A stretch of DNA of 64,000 nt from Paenibacillus endophyticus (GCF_014192395.1 NZ_JACHXW010000004.1:373277-437276); one strand, 5' to 3'; shown: positions 52,680 to 61,312, counted from the first letter of the stretch. A program made the numbers and translations. The notes: generated from the letters alone by a model not told the origin.

Positions 52680-53318
52680 TTACCTCCAAAAGGTAATCTT
52701 GTCAGAATCCAATCGAACGGTCTCATATCCCTCTTCTTTTGCTTTTCCTATCGAGACAATCATTACTGGAGCATAACGTTCCTCATCCAAATCGAATGCT
52801 TTTGCTAACTGATCAACTTCAAAACCTGCCATTGGATTCGTATCATACCCGTGGGCTCGGGCTACTAACATTAACTGCATCGCAAAGAGGCTGCTATCTA
52901 CTTTTGCAACTTCAACTTTCATTTCTTTTGATAGAGTCGGAAACATCGTCAGAATAGTTTCAAGTTGGCTGTCTCGGACCTCAGCCGGCATTTTTCCTTG
53001 TTCCACCGCTGTATTGTAAATCTCTTCCGCATATAAATAGCTTTGGGTATCACCGAAGATCAACAGCATGGCTGATGATGTATCATTTTGCAATGTATTG
53101 AAGCGCACAAGCGGTCTTAGTTTTTCTTTGCCCTCCTGCGTATTAACCACAATGACGCGCCAAGGCTGCATATTGGCAGAGGATGGAGCCAAACTGGCTT
53201 CCATAATAATCTCGCTGATCTCTTCTTTCGAGATTTTAATGGTCTCATCATACTGACGCACAGAACGTCGTCCCTTGACTATATTGGCAAAATCGTTATT
53301 CAAAATATGGTTAAACAT
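52680..53318 (-). CDS. Nitroreductase family protein
   Basis: 212 residues. N-terminal VKGRRSVRQYDETIKISKEEI and PSSANMQPWRVIVVNTQEGK are the FMN-binding signatures of the NfsA/NfnB-type family, and MLVARAHGYDTNPMAGFEVD is the conserved C-terminal segment. It should reduce quinones or nitro compounds with NAD(P)H. ATG at 53318 follows AAAAGGAGAGG. Its promoter has the overlong spacer and palindrome of MerR-activated promoters, and the MerR gene is divergent next to it. Confidence 0.9.
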   Translation of the reverse strand: MFNHILNNDFANIVKGRRSVRQYDETIKISKEEISEIIMEASLAPSSANMQPWRVIVVNTQEGKEKLRPLVRFNTLQNDTSSAMLLIFGDTQSYLYAEEIYNTAVEQGKMPAEVRDSQLETILTMFPTLSKEMKVEVAKVDSSLFAMQLMLVARAHGYDTNPMAGFEVDQLAKAFDLDEERYAPVMIVSIGKAKEEGYETVRLDSDKITFWR

Positions 53319-53352
53319 AAAACCTCTCCTTTTGACAACGCTGCATTTTTTT

Positions 53353-53369
53353 TGACATTGTGAATGTCA
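53353..53369. promoter_or_regulatory. Second perfect inverted repeat in the MerR/nitroreductase region
   Basis: TGACATT-GTG-AATGTCA lies 35 bases before the nitroreductase start. On the minus strand it falls downstream of the predicted transcript start, so it could be a repressor site or mRNA hairpin. Confidence 0.5.
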
Positions 53370-53386
53370 TTCGTTATCATATTCGT

Positions 53387-53417
53387 ATTATGAACTATAA
53401 ACCTAGGTTTATAGCAA
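53387..53417 (-). promoter_or_regulatory. MerR-type promoter of the nitroreductase gene
   Basis: On the minus strand -35 TTGCTA (53412-53417) and -10 CATAAT (53387-53392) are 19 bases apart, and the 20-bp perfect palindrome CTATAAACCTAGGTTTATAG (53395-53414) fills the spacer. This is the standard architecture for activation by DNA untwisting by MerR family proteins. Confidence 0.75.
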
Positions 53418-53436
53418 CAAGTAAAGAGGACATGCG

Positions 53437-53796
53437 ATGAAAATAAATGACGTTTCAAAATTAACGGGTCTGCCCATATCTACATTGAGATTCTATGAAC
53501 GCAAAAACCTAATTCCAGACTCATTTGTTAAAAGAGATGCGAATAATTATCGAATTTATTCTGAAGAAATTGTTGAATTTCTAGATGACGTGAAGTCTCT
53601 TTTATCCGTAGACTTTTCGATAGAAGAGTTAAGCTTGCTAGTAAACCAACAACTTCAATTATCTTACGAGGCAAAGAAGAAAATGGTAGAACAAAAAATC
53701 AACGAAATTGAAGAAATTCAAAAACGATTGAGAAAGTCGAAGAAGTTTCTGCTTGCAAGTTTGGAAGGCAAAGCTAATTTTCGAACAAAGTGTTAA
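53437..53796 (+). CDS. MerR family transcriptional regulator
   Basis: 119 residues: N-terminal winged helix MKINDVSKLTGLPISTLRFYERKNLI with the conserved RFYE, a wing region, and a C-terminal coiled coil (about 80-112) for dimerisation. There is a single Cys at the C-terminus, so no metal-binding set like that of MerR or ZntR. ATG at 53437 follows AAAGAGGACA. Divergent from the nitroreductase gene, which it most likely activates. Confidence 0.88.
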   Translation: MKINDVSKLTGLPISTLRFYERKNLIPDSFVKRDANNYRIYSEEIVEFLDDVKSLLSVDFSIEELSLLVNQQLQLSYEAKKKMVEQKINEIEEIQKRLRKSKKFLLASLEGKANFRTKC

Positions 53797-53926
53797 AGAC
53801 CAAAACATAGATCTAACAAAGCTTAGCTAACTCCTCCGCAGCTTGTCATATACGGTTGTTCTGCACCGAAAGCACGAGTGGCTCGTCATTTCTTGTGTTC
53901 TCCAATAAACCATAAGAATCTGATCG

Positions 53927-53975
53927 CAAAAAACAGGAAGCTGCGTCCTTCGGGATCGTAACTTCCTGTTTTTTG
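53927..53975. terminator. Bidirectional hairpin terminator
   Basis: CAAAAAACAGGAAG pairs exactly with CTTCCTGTTTTTTG around a 21-base loop. It lies in the 321-base gap between the MerR and gerAB-type genes; nothing else clear is seen there. Confidence 0.75.
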
Positions 53976-54117
53976 TTTCCTATAGCCTTCGCGACTACGA
54001 AGAATGAAACTGTTGCTCATTTTTCGGTTGAGCCGGTTTCGCTAATCCTGTCACCCTGTTTACAAGAAGTTAAGAAAGGCAATAATTGGTGTATATCGAT
54101 TCTGAAGGAGAACAAAA

Positions 54118-55218
54118 ATGAAATCTGCTGAAAAAATATCGGCAACTCAATTAAGTTTTTTGCTATTTTCCTTCATAGCGCCAACCGTCATTCTGATCAT
54201 ACCAAGCTTAATGATTAAGATTTCCAAGCAAGATGCATGGATAACGATTATCCCCGCTGTCTTGATCGGGTTTTTCAACATTTGGGTAATGACCACTTTG
54301 TCCAATCGCTACCCGGGTCAAACCATTATTCAGTACAGCTCACAAATCGTAGGAAAATGGCTAGGAAAAGGTCTAGGCTTATATATCATTTACTACTGGA
54401 TTAATTTTGATTTCATTATTCTTAACCAGCATATCCAGTTCATAAATACGGTTCTGCTCCACAAAAGCCCGCCAATCATGGTTAGTTTATCATTAGCACT
54501 TTTATGCGGCATAGCTGTCTATATGGGAATCGAATCCATAGCAAGATCTAATGAGTTCCTTGCCTTAGTCATGTTTGTTTTATTGATTCCGCTCTTGATG
54601 CTCATGCTTGCGGAATATGATCCTGAGCGCCTTCGTCCTGTGTTGAGTAACGGTATGTTCCCGGTCCTTCAGGGGGCAATATTTCCTGCCGCATATTTAA
54701 GTCAGTTTTTTATTTTAGGCTGGCTTCTTCCTTATTTAAACCAACCGAAAAAAGCATTCAAAGCTTCGTTTATTGGGTTATGCACGATCTCTGGTCTTCT
54801 AGCCATTACTGTTTTACCTTTGATTATGATATTTGGACCTTTGACGGAAAAATTAACTTTTCCCTTATTAAGCGTCATTCAGTATATAGGTTTTCAAGGA
54901 AGCTTTGAACGCTTGGAAGCTTTAGCGGTAGCGATATGGGTTATGGGTTGCTTTATAAAAATATCCCTGACTTTCTTTATTATCTGTCTAAGTATTTGTC
55001 ATCTTTTTAACCTTAAAAACTATAGGGATTTCGTAATCCCTATAACGATATTGTCCGTATTAGGATCGGTTTCTGTTTTTGTGAATTATTCAACCGATTT
55101 GAGTCATTATCTTAAATATACATATCCAAGCCATGCCTTATTTACCCAAATCGTTATACCTATTTTCCTTCTGATGATTGATTCGGTAAAACGGTCATGG
55201 AAAAAGTCGGCTCTTTAG
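54118..55218 (+). CDS. Spore germinant receptor subunit B (GerAB family), convergent
   Basis: 366 residues with about ten membrane helices. EKISATQLSFLLFSFIAPTV at the N-terminus, YPGQTIIQYSSQIVGKWLGK and GSFERLEALAVAIWVMGCFIK near helix 8 are typical of the GerAB/GerKB branch. ATG at 54118 has GAAGGAG upstream. Unlike the usual operon order, it is on the opposite strand from the A, C and D genes and ends three bases from the D gene stop, so it needs its own promoter. No clean sigma-G promoter was found before it. Confidence 0.9.
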   Translation: MKSAEKISATQLSFLLFSFIAPTVILIIPSLMIKISKQDAWITIIPAVLIGFFNIWVMTTLSNRYPGQTIIQYSSQIVGKWLGKGLGLYIIYYWINFDFIILNQHIQFINTVLLHKSPPIMVSLSLALLCGIAVYMGIESIARSNEFLALVMFVLLIPLLMLMLAEYDPERLRPVLSNGMFPVLQGAIFPAAYLSQFFILGWLLPYLNQPKKAFKASFIGLCTISGLLAITVLPLIMIFGPLTEKLTFPLLSVIQYIGFQGSFERLEALAVAIWVMGCFIKISLTFFIICLSICHLFNLKNYRDFVIPITILSVLGSVSVFVNYSTDLSHYLKYTYPSHALFTQIVIPIFLLMIDSVKRSWKKSAL

Positions 55219-55221
55219 ATT

Positions 55222-55452
55222 TCATTGTTTTAAAATGATTTTCCCGATGGGTTCGAATAAGGTTTTCAATGGCGTAATTGTGCTTGGAACATGAACCTTG
55301 GCAAATATAAAAGATCCGTAGACCATGCATATGCCCATCAAACCACTATATAATATAGCTGCTCTAACCTGTCGTTTTTTCAACAAAAGCTGAACGCAGT
55401 AAATCGTCATGCCTACCATGCCTATTATAAAAGCTGCAATTTGCAGGATCAT
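55222..55452 (-). CDS. Small two-helix membrane protein, GerD-type accessory subunit of the receptor locus
   Basis: 76 residues with two membrane helices (about 2-22 and 32-50) and a short tail. Small two-helix proteins called D subunits are known from several Bacillus ger operons and modulate receptor function. The start overlaps the stop of the C subunit gene (ATGA) and has GAGGGGGAC upstream, so it is translated with it. It is last in the A-C-D operon and abuts the convergent B gene. Confidence 0.7.
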   Translation of the reverse strand: MILQIAAFIIGMVGMTIYCVQLLLKKRQVRAAILYSGLMGICMVYGSFIFAKVHVPSTITPLKTLFEPIGKIILKQ

Positions 55453-56609
55453 TTTTCGTCCCCCTCATCTTGCGATCCGAAAGAAGAATGTACCATACCG
55501 GCTCCTTTTACCGTCAGGTTAACTTCAATCGCTATCGTTGCCTTTGGAAACATCGTATTCCAATTCGGTTTCAAAACAGCCCATTTATCAGGATAATTCT
55601 TATAAACTTCTTGTCCGAAACCAACGCTATCCACTTTATATTTCTTCTGAATTTTAAATAGAAAATCTTGAACCTGTTTCCTAACAGCATTTTCCAACTC
55701 ATTTTTTATTATCTTCAAATTTTTCGGCTCGTTAATATCCAAATTCGAAGTGTTCTCTGCCAAACTGCCTTGGCCTTCAAGCTGGATCTTGAATTGTACG
55801 GCATTTTTTAGATTCTGTGTTATGATTTTGCTGTGTGCTTGGCTCAATACCAAACCGACTTCCCCGCCTTTGTGTAAATTCGTTGTGATACGGCCGGTCT
55901 TAAGCTTATTGGTTACCCACAACAACCCCATTGTATCTTTATCGTTTAATAATCCATATAGTTTAAAGTCTTTGAAGACGGCGGCGCCAGCAAAGTTAAA
56001 AATCTCCTTATCTGTGTCTTTGGAGTGGACATCGGGTTCAATTGTCCCGACAACGGGATGAACCCCCTCACTTGCTTGCGCCATAAAAAAATCACGTAGC
56101 GTGACTGCCACATCCTCCCCTGAAATTTCCATTTCCTTCACCGCTTCGATGGATACTTGCTTCAAGGGATAATTCATTTTCAGAATGTTCCGCCCTTCTC
56201 CCCCTTTTACTACCATGATATAGGTCTTCAGGCGATTTCTTGGATCATGAGTAAAGATATCCAAAATATCACCGATTCCCTGCTCAGCTAAACGTTCGCT
56301 AACGAAAATGACGCTGCGATGCGAGAGAAATAATATACGCGAGCTCTTCTTCTGAAGCTTTCGGTGGATCTCATTTCCATCTTTGCCTTCTGCGGATATA
56401 ATGAAAAATTGATTAGCTTCTCCTCCACTGCGACTCCCCCCTTCAATAGATGCAGGAATGGCGATTTGAAGGGAACATAACACATTGCCGTCATCCGAGA
56501 GATCTAATGCTGTAGCTGTAACGAATGCAAGATCGTTAATTTCTGTACGATCCCAACAGCCGCAAAGGATAACAAATACGAGAAATATCATGCCTTTTCC
56601 CATTCTCAC
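55449..56609 (-). CDS. Spore germinant receptor subunit C, lipoprotein (GerAC family)
   Basis: 386 residues with lipobox ILCGC (Cys about 18), then the conserved WDRTEINDLAFVTATALD strand, SHRSVIFVSERLAEQGIGDILDIFTHDPRNR and the C-terminal NELENAVRKQVQDFLFKIQKKYKVDSVGFG. The start is GTG at 56609 or ATG two codons later; both fit the AAGG and G-rich stretch upstream. Lies 53 bases after the A subunit gene. Confidence 0.9.
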   Translation of the reverse strand: MRMGKGMIFLVFVILCGCWDRTEINDLAFVTATALDLSDDGNVLCSLQIAIPASIEGGSRSGGEANQFFIISAEGKDGNEIHRKLQKKSSRILFLSHRSVIFVSERLAEQGIGDILDIFTHDPRNRLKTYIMVVKGGEGRNILKMNYPLKQVSIEAVKEMEISGEDVAVTLRDFFMAQASEGVHPVVGTIEPDVHSKDTDKEIFNFAGAAVFKDFKLYGLLNDKDTMGLLWVTNKLKTGRITTNLHKGGEVGLVLSQAHSKIITQNLKNAVQFKIQLEGQGSLAENTSNLDINEPKNLKIIKNELENAVRKQVQDFLFKIQKKYKVDSVGFGQEVYKNYPDKWAVLKPNWNTMFPKATIAIEVNLTVKGAGMVHSSFGSQDEGDEK

Positions 56610-56662
56610 CTTTTAAATCCCCCCAATCCTTTTATACAACACCATCCTGCTAGGAGTGGCTG

Positions 56663-58183
56663 CTAATTTCCTTCTTCCCGTGACTTAGGCTTTATAGAAT
56701 GGCGAAATTTCATCCATATCGGTATCCTTATGAAAACATCCCTTAAGGCAGTAAATTTTAGCGGAGTAATTGGAGAGAAATAAAGAACACCGAACGAACG
56801 AAGTGAGGTCACATGAAGAATGATGCCTAGAAATCCTAGTACGATGCCATAGAGTCCCATAGTCCCCGCTAAAAACAACATCGGAAAACGAAGGAATCGG
56901 ATTCCGTTTGCAAAACTATATCGAGGAATCGTAAACATGGAAATACCAGTGATGGACACAATTATAACTACAGGAGCTGATATTAGTCCTGCTTGGACAG
57001 CTGCCTGGCCGATGACTAAACCACCAACTATGCTTATCGCTTGGCCGATCTGTTTAGGCAGCCTAATTCCTGCTTCCCGTAATGCTTCGAATATAATTTC
57101 GATAAGCAAAGCTTCGATCATCGCAGGGAAAGGTACAGCTTCCCTCGAAGCTGCTATGCTCAGCACAAGATTAGTAGGAATCATCTCCTGATGGAAAGTC
57201 GTAATCGCCACATATAAAGGTGGGGCAAATATCGCAAAATTGATAAAAAGGAATCGAATCCATCGAACAAAGGTAGCGACTGGCCAACGAATATAATAAT
57301 CCTCGCTTGCTTGAAGTCCCGTCCAGAACGTCATCGGAACAATAAGGACAAATGGCGTTGTATCAACCAGGATGGCTACTTTTCCTTCTAGCAATTCAGC
57401 AGCGACCACATCAGGACGTTCCGTGCTATGAACTTGAGGAAATGGTGAATAAGGTTGATCCTCGATAAATTCTTCAATATACCCAGAGTCAAGAACACCG
57501 TCCAATTGAATCGGCAGCAATCTTGCTCTCACTTCTTCAACTAAAGTATCCTCTGCAATACCCTTCAGGTATGAAATGGCTATTCTAGTTTGGGAAAGCT
57601 CTCCTAAAGTCATATATTCAATCTTTAATTTTGACGTTTTGAGTCTTGCACGTATTAGACTTATGTTTGTAGAAATATGTTCGATAAAGCCGTCTCTTGG
57701 TCCGCGAATGACCGGCTCGGAGGACGGTTCATCAAGACTTCTTTTGGATGAACCGGGAATGGAAACCGTCATCACATGGCTGCTCCCTGAAATGAGAACA
57801 GCGGCATGGCCTTCTAACAAATTACGCACGGTATCTGATAATTTTGCAGAACTGTTCGTGGTACCAATAGAAATCCACTTATTTTTAAGATCATTTGCTT
57901 CATTTGGAATATCTCTTATTAGCAGTGGTTTAATGACATGCTCATCGAGCAGTTTTTCATCTATCAAATTATTTATGTAAACAATGAGACATCTCATATT
58001 TGCCTGATCTTCTATCCATCGGTACTCCAAGTCTGAACAATTCAGAAAGATTTCTTTTAGTAACTTTTCGTTTTGCTCAATTTCCTCAGTAAACTCTATT
58101 TCATTTTTCTCCTCCAGATGAGTGCCTTTCATTTTAAGTTTATCTTCGTACTTCTTGGTTTTGCCTCTTTTAAACCCTCTCAT
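56663..58183 (-). CDS. Spore germinant receptor subunit A (GerAA family)
   Basis: 506 residues. Soluble N-terminal region with ISYLKGIAEDTLVEEVRARL and YSPFPQVHSTERPDVVAAELLEGKVAILVDTTPFVLIVP, then membrane helices with SREAVPFPAMIEALLIEIIFEALREAG. Very basic first 20 residues. ATG at 58183 has GGAGGT six bases upstream. First gene of an A-C-D transcript; the B subunit is encoded convergently. A sigma-G-like promoter lies upstream. Confidence 0.92.
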   Translation of the reverse strand: MRGFKRGKTKKYEDKLKMKGTHLEEKNEIEFTEEIEQNEKLLKEIFLNCSDLEYRWIEDQANMRCLIVYINNLIDEKLLDEHVIKPLLIRDIPNEANDLKNKWISIGTTNSSAKLSDTVRNLLEGHAAVLISGSSHVMTVSIPGSSKRSLDEPSSEPVIRGPRDGFIEHISTNISLIRARLKTSKLKIEYMTLGELSQTRIAISYLKGIAEDTLVEEVRARLLPIQLDGVLDSGYIEEFIEDQPYSPFPQVHSTERPDVVAAELLEGKVAILVDTTPFVLIVPMTFWTGLQASEDYYIRWPVATFVRWIRFLFINFAIFAPPLYVAITTFHQEMIPTNLVLSIAASREAVPFPAMIEALLIEIIFEALREAGIRLPKQIGQAISIVGGLVIGQAAVQAGLISAPVVIIVSITGISMFTIPRYSFANGIRFLRFPMLFLAGTMGLYGIVLGFLGIILHVTSLRSFGVLYFSPITPLKFTALRDVFIRIPIWMKFRHSIKPKSREEGN

Positions 58184-58216
58184 GAAAGGACCTCCATATT
58201 TTTGAATTCATGCTGT

Positions 58217-58245
58217 TATTATTCCAATTGAAGAAAAACATATTC
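58217..58245 (-). promoter_or_regulatory. Sigma-G-like promoter of the second receptor operon
   Basis: On the minus strand GAATA (58241-58245), a 17-base gap and AATAATA (58217-58223) fit the forespore pattern GHATR-N17/18-CATNHTA at all but one base. The start would fall about 25 bases before the ATG. Confidence 0.5.
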
Positions 58246-58314
58246 GACTATCGATGTTGGTGCATGCTGAGCTATAGCCGATGGTGATGGCTTAGTCTTG
58301 CACGCTGCAAAAAG

Positions 58315-58346
58315 AAAACCCCGCAGATCATTTATGATCTGCAGGG
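58315..58346 (-). terminator. Terminator overlapping the end of the MarR gene
   Basis: On the minus strand CCCTGCAGATCAT pairs with ATGATCTGCGGGG, followed by TTTTC. The MarR stop codon (58328-58330) is inside the hairpin. Confidence 0.8.
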
Positions 58347-58831
58347 CTAGAATTATCGGTTTCCTCTTCAATTGGAATCCCTTGGCGATTCTTGATGCCA
58401 TACCCGATTTTTTTAAGCACTTCAATTAGCACAAGCTTCTCTTCATCTGTCGCAAAAGACAGATTGTCAGAGATCGTCTGAACATGCTGCGGGAAAATAT
58501 TGTCAAAGTATTTCCTTCCTTCCTCCGTCATATTCACATTTGTTTTCCGTCGGTCACCAGGGATTGGCAGACGTTCCACGAACGCCTTTTTCTCAAGCTT
58601 ATCTACCACGTAAGTAATACTTCCGCTAGGAATCGAGAAAGCTTCGCTTATTTTCTGAATAGGCTGTGAGCCCTTATTGTACAGGAATTCTAGAATTTGG
58701 AAGGTCTCCATACTAAGCCCGTAGCTGTCAATGTCACGCTCCAAGCTACCGTAAAGCGTTGCCACCATGTTTTTAATTACGCGGATTAGCCTCAAGTCGA
58801 GAGCTTTCCCCTCGTCTGTGCGTTCTGTCAT
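58328..58831 (-). CDS. MarR family transcriptional regulator
   Basis: 167 residues with a winged helix (PIQKISEAFSIPSGSITYVVDKLEKKAFVERLPIPGDRRKTNVNMTEEG), the DRR wing motif intact. ATG at 58831 follows GGTGGGTGG. It lies downstream of the five-gene redox operon on the same strand but behind that operon's terminator, so it is a separate unit. Its target is not clear; regulators with this sequence style often sense phenolic compounds. Confidence 0.87.
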   Translation of the reverse strand: MTERTDEGKALDLRLIRVIKNMVATLYGSLERDIDSYGLSMETFQILEFLYNKGSQPIQKISEAFSIPSGSITYVVDKLEKKAFVERLPIPGDRRKTNVNMTEEGRKYFDNIFPQHVQTISDNLSFATDEEKLVLIEVLKKIGYGIKNRQGIPIEEETDNSSPADHK

Positions 58832-58991
58832 TTTCCACCCACCTTATCTGATTATTAAAACACCATGTTTTTATCCTATAATTATTTATTCTATTGATAT
58901 TTAATATAAATCGATCATTCACATATGTCAAATAGCACAAGAAATTTAGTAAGCTATGCCATGAGATTCCGGGATGTTAATTGCTTCGCAC

Positions 58992-59030
58992 AAAAAAAAC
59001 AGCAGTTCAAAGGTTCCTTTGAACTGCTGT
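58992..59030 (-). terminator. Terminator of the five-gene redox operon
   Basis: ACAGCAGTTCAAAGG and its exact complement form a 15-bp stem with a two-base centre; eight T follow on the minus strand. It lies 35 bases after the tautomerase stop. Confidence 0.88.
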
Positions 59031-59061
59031 CTATATTTATTCGTTTAATGTCCCAGTACGG

Positions 59062-59301
59062 TCAGTTTTCAGGCATTGCAGCAAGCTTCTGGCGATACTC
59101 CAACACCGGTAGTCCGCCCCAACCCCAATTTTCCGTATCAACCTCTTCGATAACTACGAAAGTAGACGCTAACGGTTTGTGTAGTACGTTGAGCAGGAGC
59201 TCACTGACTCCTTTGATGAGCGCCGCCTTTTCTTCCGCCGTGACAGACTGACGATCTGATGCTGTGCCCTCGCGGGTCACTTGAATCGTTACGATCGGCA
59301 T
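59062..59301 (-). CDS. 4-oxalocrotonate tautomerase family protein
   Basis: 79 residues with Pro at position 2 (MPIVTIQVTREG), which becomes the catalytic N-terminal Pro after Met removal, and the family pattern EEKAALIKGVSELLLNVLHKP and VVIEEVDTENWGWGG. Related small tautomerases isomerise keto-enol substrates. ATG at 59301 has AGAGGGG upstream. Last gene of the TetR-controlled operon. Confidence 0.9.
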   Translation of the reverse strand: MPIVTIQVTREGTASDRQSVTAEEKAALIKGVSELLLNVLHKPLASTFVVIEEVDTENWGWGGLPVLEYRQKLAAMPEN

Positions 59302-59358
59302 AAGTGATCCCCTCTCTATTTGAATTGCTAATCTGATTTATTCTGCACATGGATTGGC

Positions 59359-60096
59359 TTAGTGTCCCGCATTTTGTCCACCATCAACATAAAGGGTTTC
59401 ACCTGTTACGAAGTTGGCTGAATCCAGATATAAGACGGCATCAACGATTTCATGCGCTTCGCCCATGCGACCCATTGGATGAAGACTAGCAAGAGCTTCA
59501 TGTGACTCAACGGGATGCATTGGAGTTTTAATGATCCCCGGTGCGACTGCATTCACACGGATACCTCGGGAAGCATACTCAATGGCTAAAGATTTCGTCG
59601 CAGATTTTAGGCCGCCTTTCGTTAATGAAGCGAGTACAGAAGGAACGGAAGTGGATGGTTGATCTACCAGACTCGTAGTGATCGTAACAATGTGTCCCGT
59701 TCCTTGCTTCAGCATCTCCGCTACCGCTTGCTGAGTCACATGGAAAAAGCCGACGACGTTAGTCGAAATATACGTTTCAAAGTCCTCTTCTGAGTACTCC
59801 GTAAAAGGCTTGGAGATGAAGATGCCTGCATTATTAACCAGCGTATCTATTCGTCCAAAGTGAGCAACACTATCGTCGATTAAACGCTTCGCAGTCTTAG
59901 GATCTCCAACATCGCCAGCAACAAACCAGACTTGTTTGCCGCTAGGATCGATCTCCTTTGCAGCTTCTGCTAACTCCAGCTCTCGGCGTCCATTGATTAC
60001 GACATTCGCACCTCTATTCACCATCTCAATGGCCATAGCTTTCCCAAGCCCGCTGCTTCCGCCAGTTATCACAAAAACCTTTCCCTTAATACTCAT
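59359..60096 (-). CDS. Short-chain dehydrogenase/reductase
   Basis: 245 residues: ITGGSSGLGKA cofactor motif, NGRREL indicating NADPH preference, VNNAGIF, ITTSLVD in the Ser position, and FVTGETLYVDGGQN at the end. The expected YxxxK is replaced by SLTKGGLKSATKS in the usual place (LASLTKGG), so the catalytic Tyr seems absent or shifted; this deserves checking. ATG at 60096 follows AAAGGAG. Fourth gene of the redox operon. Confidence 0.85.
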   Translation of the reverse strand: MSIKGKVFVITGGSSGLGKAMAIEMVNRGANVVINGRRELELAEAAKEIDPSGKQVWFVAGDVGDPKTAKRLIDDSVAHFGRIDTLVNNAGIFISKPFTEYSEEDFETYISTNVVGFFHVTQQAVAEMLKQGTGHIVTITTSLVDQPSTSVPSVLASLTKGGLKSATKSLAIEYASRGIRVNAVAPGIIKTPMHPVESHEALASLHPMGRMGEAHEIVDAVLYLDSANFVTGETLYVDGGQNAGH

Positions 60097-60137
60097 TTAT
60101 AATTGCTCCTTTACTCTAGATGTAATTCATCGCAGTT

Positions 60138-60773
60138 TTAATTGGCTTCAAATAGGTTAATAAATTCATCAGGAGATCGAAGACCGGATACGCTAATCTC
60201 TTCATTAATGACAAAGAATGGCACGCCTCTAACTCCCAGCTCTTGCGCGCTCCGTTGTCCTTCTTCAACCTTTTCAAGCCCAACACCTTTAAGAAGGCGC
60301 ATTTTGAGTTCAGCAGCATCCTCTTTTACACCGCTTGCTATTGCTATTCCAACTAGTTCATCCAACTCGCCGATATTAATACCTTTTTCAAAATAGGCCG
60401 TATAGATATTGTCTATCAATTGCTCTTGCAAATCCTCAGGTGCAATCGCAATTAATTGATGGGATAACGTCGTATTCGGCGTATATTTCACTATATCCAT
60501 ATTAAATGCAAGGCCAAATTGAGCACCGGTATCGTTATACTGCTTCATTCTTGCTTCGAATTGGGATGGACCGCCTAATCTTCCCATCATAACCTGGCGA
60601 TAATCTTCACCTTCAAGGCGAATACCCGGGTTAAGCTGATAAGCATGCCAACGTACGGTTGCCTTCATCCCATCTGGCAGCTGTTTCAAAGCATGTCGCA
60701 GACTGGTCGTACCCATTCGGCACCAGGGGCAAATCGTATCCATATAAACGTCAATGGTCAAGTTTTTCTTCAT
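60138..60773 (-). CDS. DsbA family oxidoreductase (FrnE-like)
   Basis: 211 residues with the redox motif CPWC at residues 15-18 (DTICPWCRMG), the long helical insertion of FrnE proteins and the cis-Pro segment RGVPFFVINEEISVSGLRSP. No signal peptide, so it acts in the cytoplasm. FrnE-like proteins take part in disulfide chemistry and polyketide or glutathione-type conversions. Its ATG shares one base with the stop codon of the preceding gene, so translation is coupled. Confidence 0.88.
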   Translation of the reverse strand: MKKNLTIDVYMDTICPWCRMGTTSLRHALKQLPDGMKATVRWHAYQLNPGIRLEGEDYRQVMMGRLGGPSQFEARMKQYNDTGAQFGLAFNMDIVKYTPNTTLSHQLIAIAPEDLQEQLIDNIYTAYFEKGINIGELDELVGIAIASGVKEDAAELKMRLLKGVGLEKVEEGQRSAQELGVRGVPFFVINEEISVSGLRSPDEFINLFEAN

Positions 60774-61312
60774 TATTTACCAGCAACCGTTTTTACCGTT
60801 TTAATATGCTGTACGTAATCGATGCTGCTCTGCGTTAGACGTTCCTCCGACACATCAGATGTGTCATTTATTGAAAAGTGAGGCAAGTAGGAAGCACTAA
60901 TGAAACGCGCAAGCGCTTGTATTGGACTCAATATTTCTTCTAAGGTGAGACCATTGGACCCCGTCGCTTGATAAGACTCCTTCGTACCATAAGTCGAGAT
61001 CGCAACTCCGATTTCTTTCCCTTTTGTTTTTGTACCATCAGGTCCGTAAGCCCAGCCGTATAGCAACACGGAATCAAACCATTTTTTCAATAATGGCGGC
61101 GTGCTGTACCAATATAGAGGATATTGAAAAATAATTCGGTCATGTGCCTCGATGAGCTGCTGCTCTCTGGAAACATCGATATTTTCATCTGGATATTCTT
61201 TATATAATTCATGAATCGTGATCTCATCATGCTTTTTCAATTCTTCCACCCACGTTTTATTCCAATGGGATGTTTCGATGTTCGGGTGAGTAACGATTAC
61301 AAGTGTTTTCAT
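60773..61312 (-). CDS. NAD(P)H dehydrogenase (quinone), flavodoxin-like fold
   Basis: 179 residues with the Flavodoxin_2 pattern: VIVTHPNIETSHWNKTW, RIIFQYPLYWYSTPPLLKKWFDSVLLYGWAYG and IGVAISTYGTKESY. Similar to KefF/YabF-type quinone reductases, which reduce quinones by two electrons with FMN. ATG at 61312 has GGAGCAAC upstream. Second gene of the TetR-controlled operon. Confidence 0.9.
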   Translation of the reverse strand: MKTLVIVTHPNIETSHWNKTWVEELKKHDEITIHELYKEYPDENIDVSREQQLIEAHDRIIFQYPLYWYSTPPLLKKWFDSVLLYGWAYGPDGTKTKGKEIGVAISTYGTKESYQATGSNGLTLEEILSPIQALARFISASYLPHFSINDTSDVSEERLTQSSIDYVQHIKTVKTVAGK

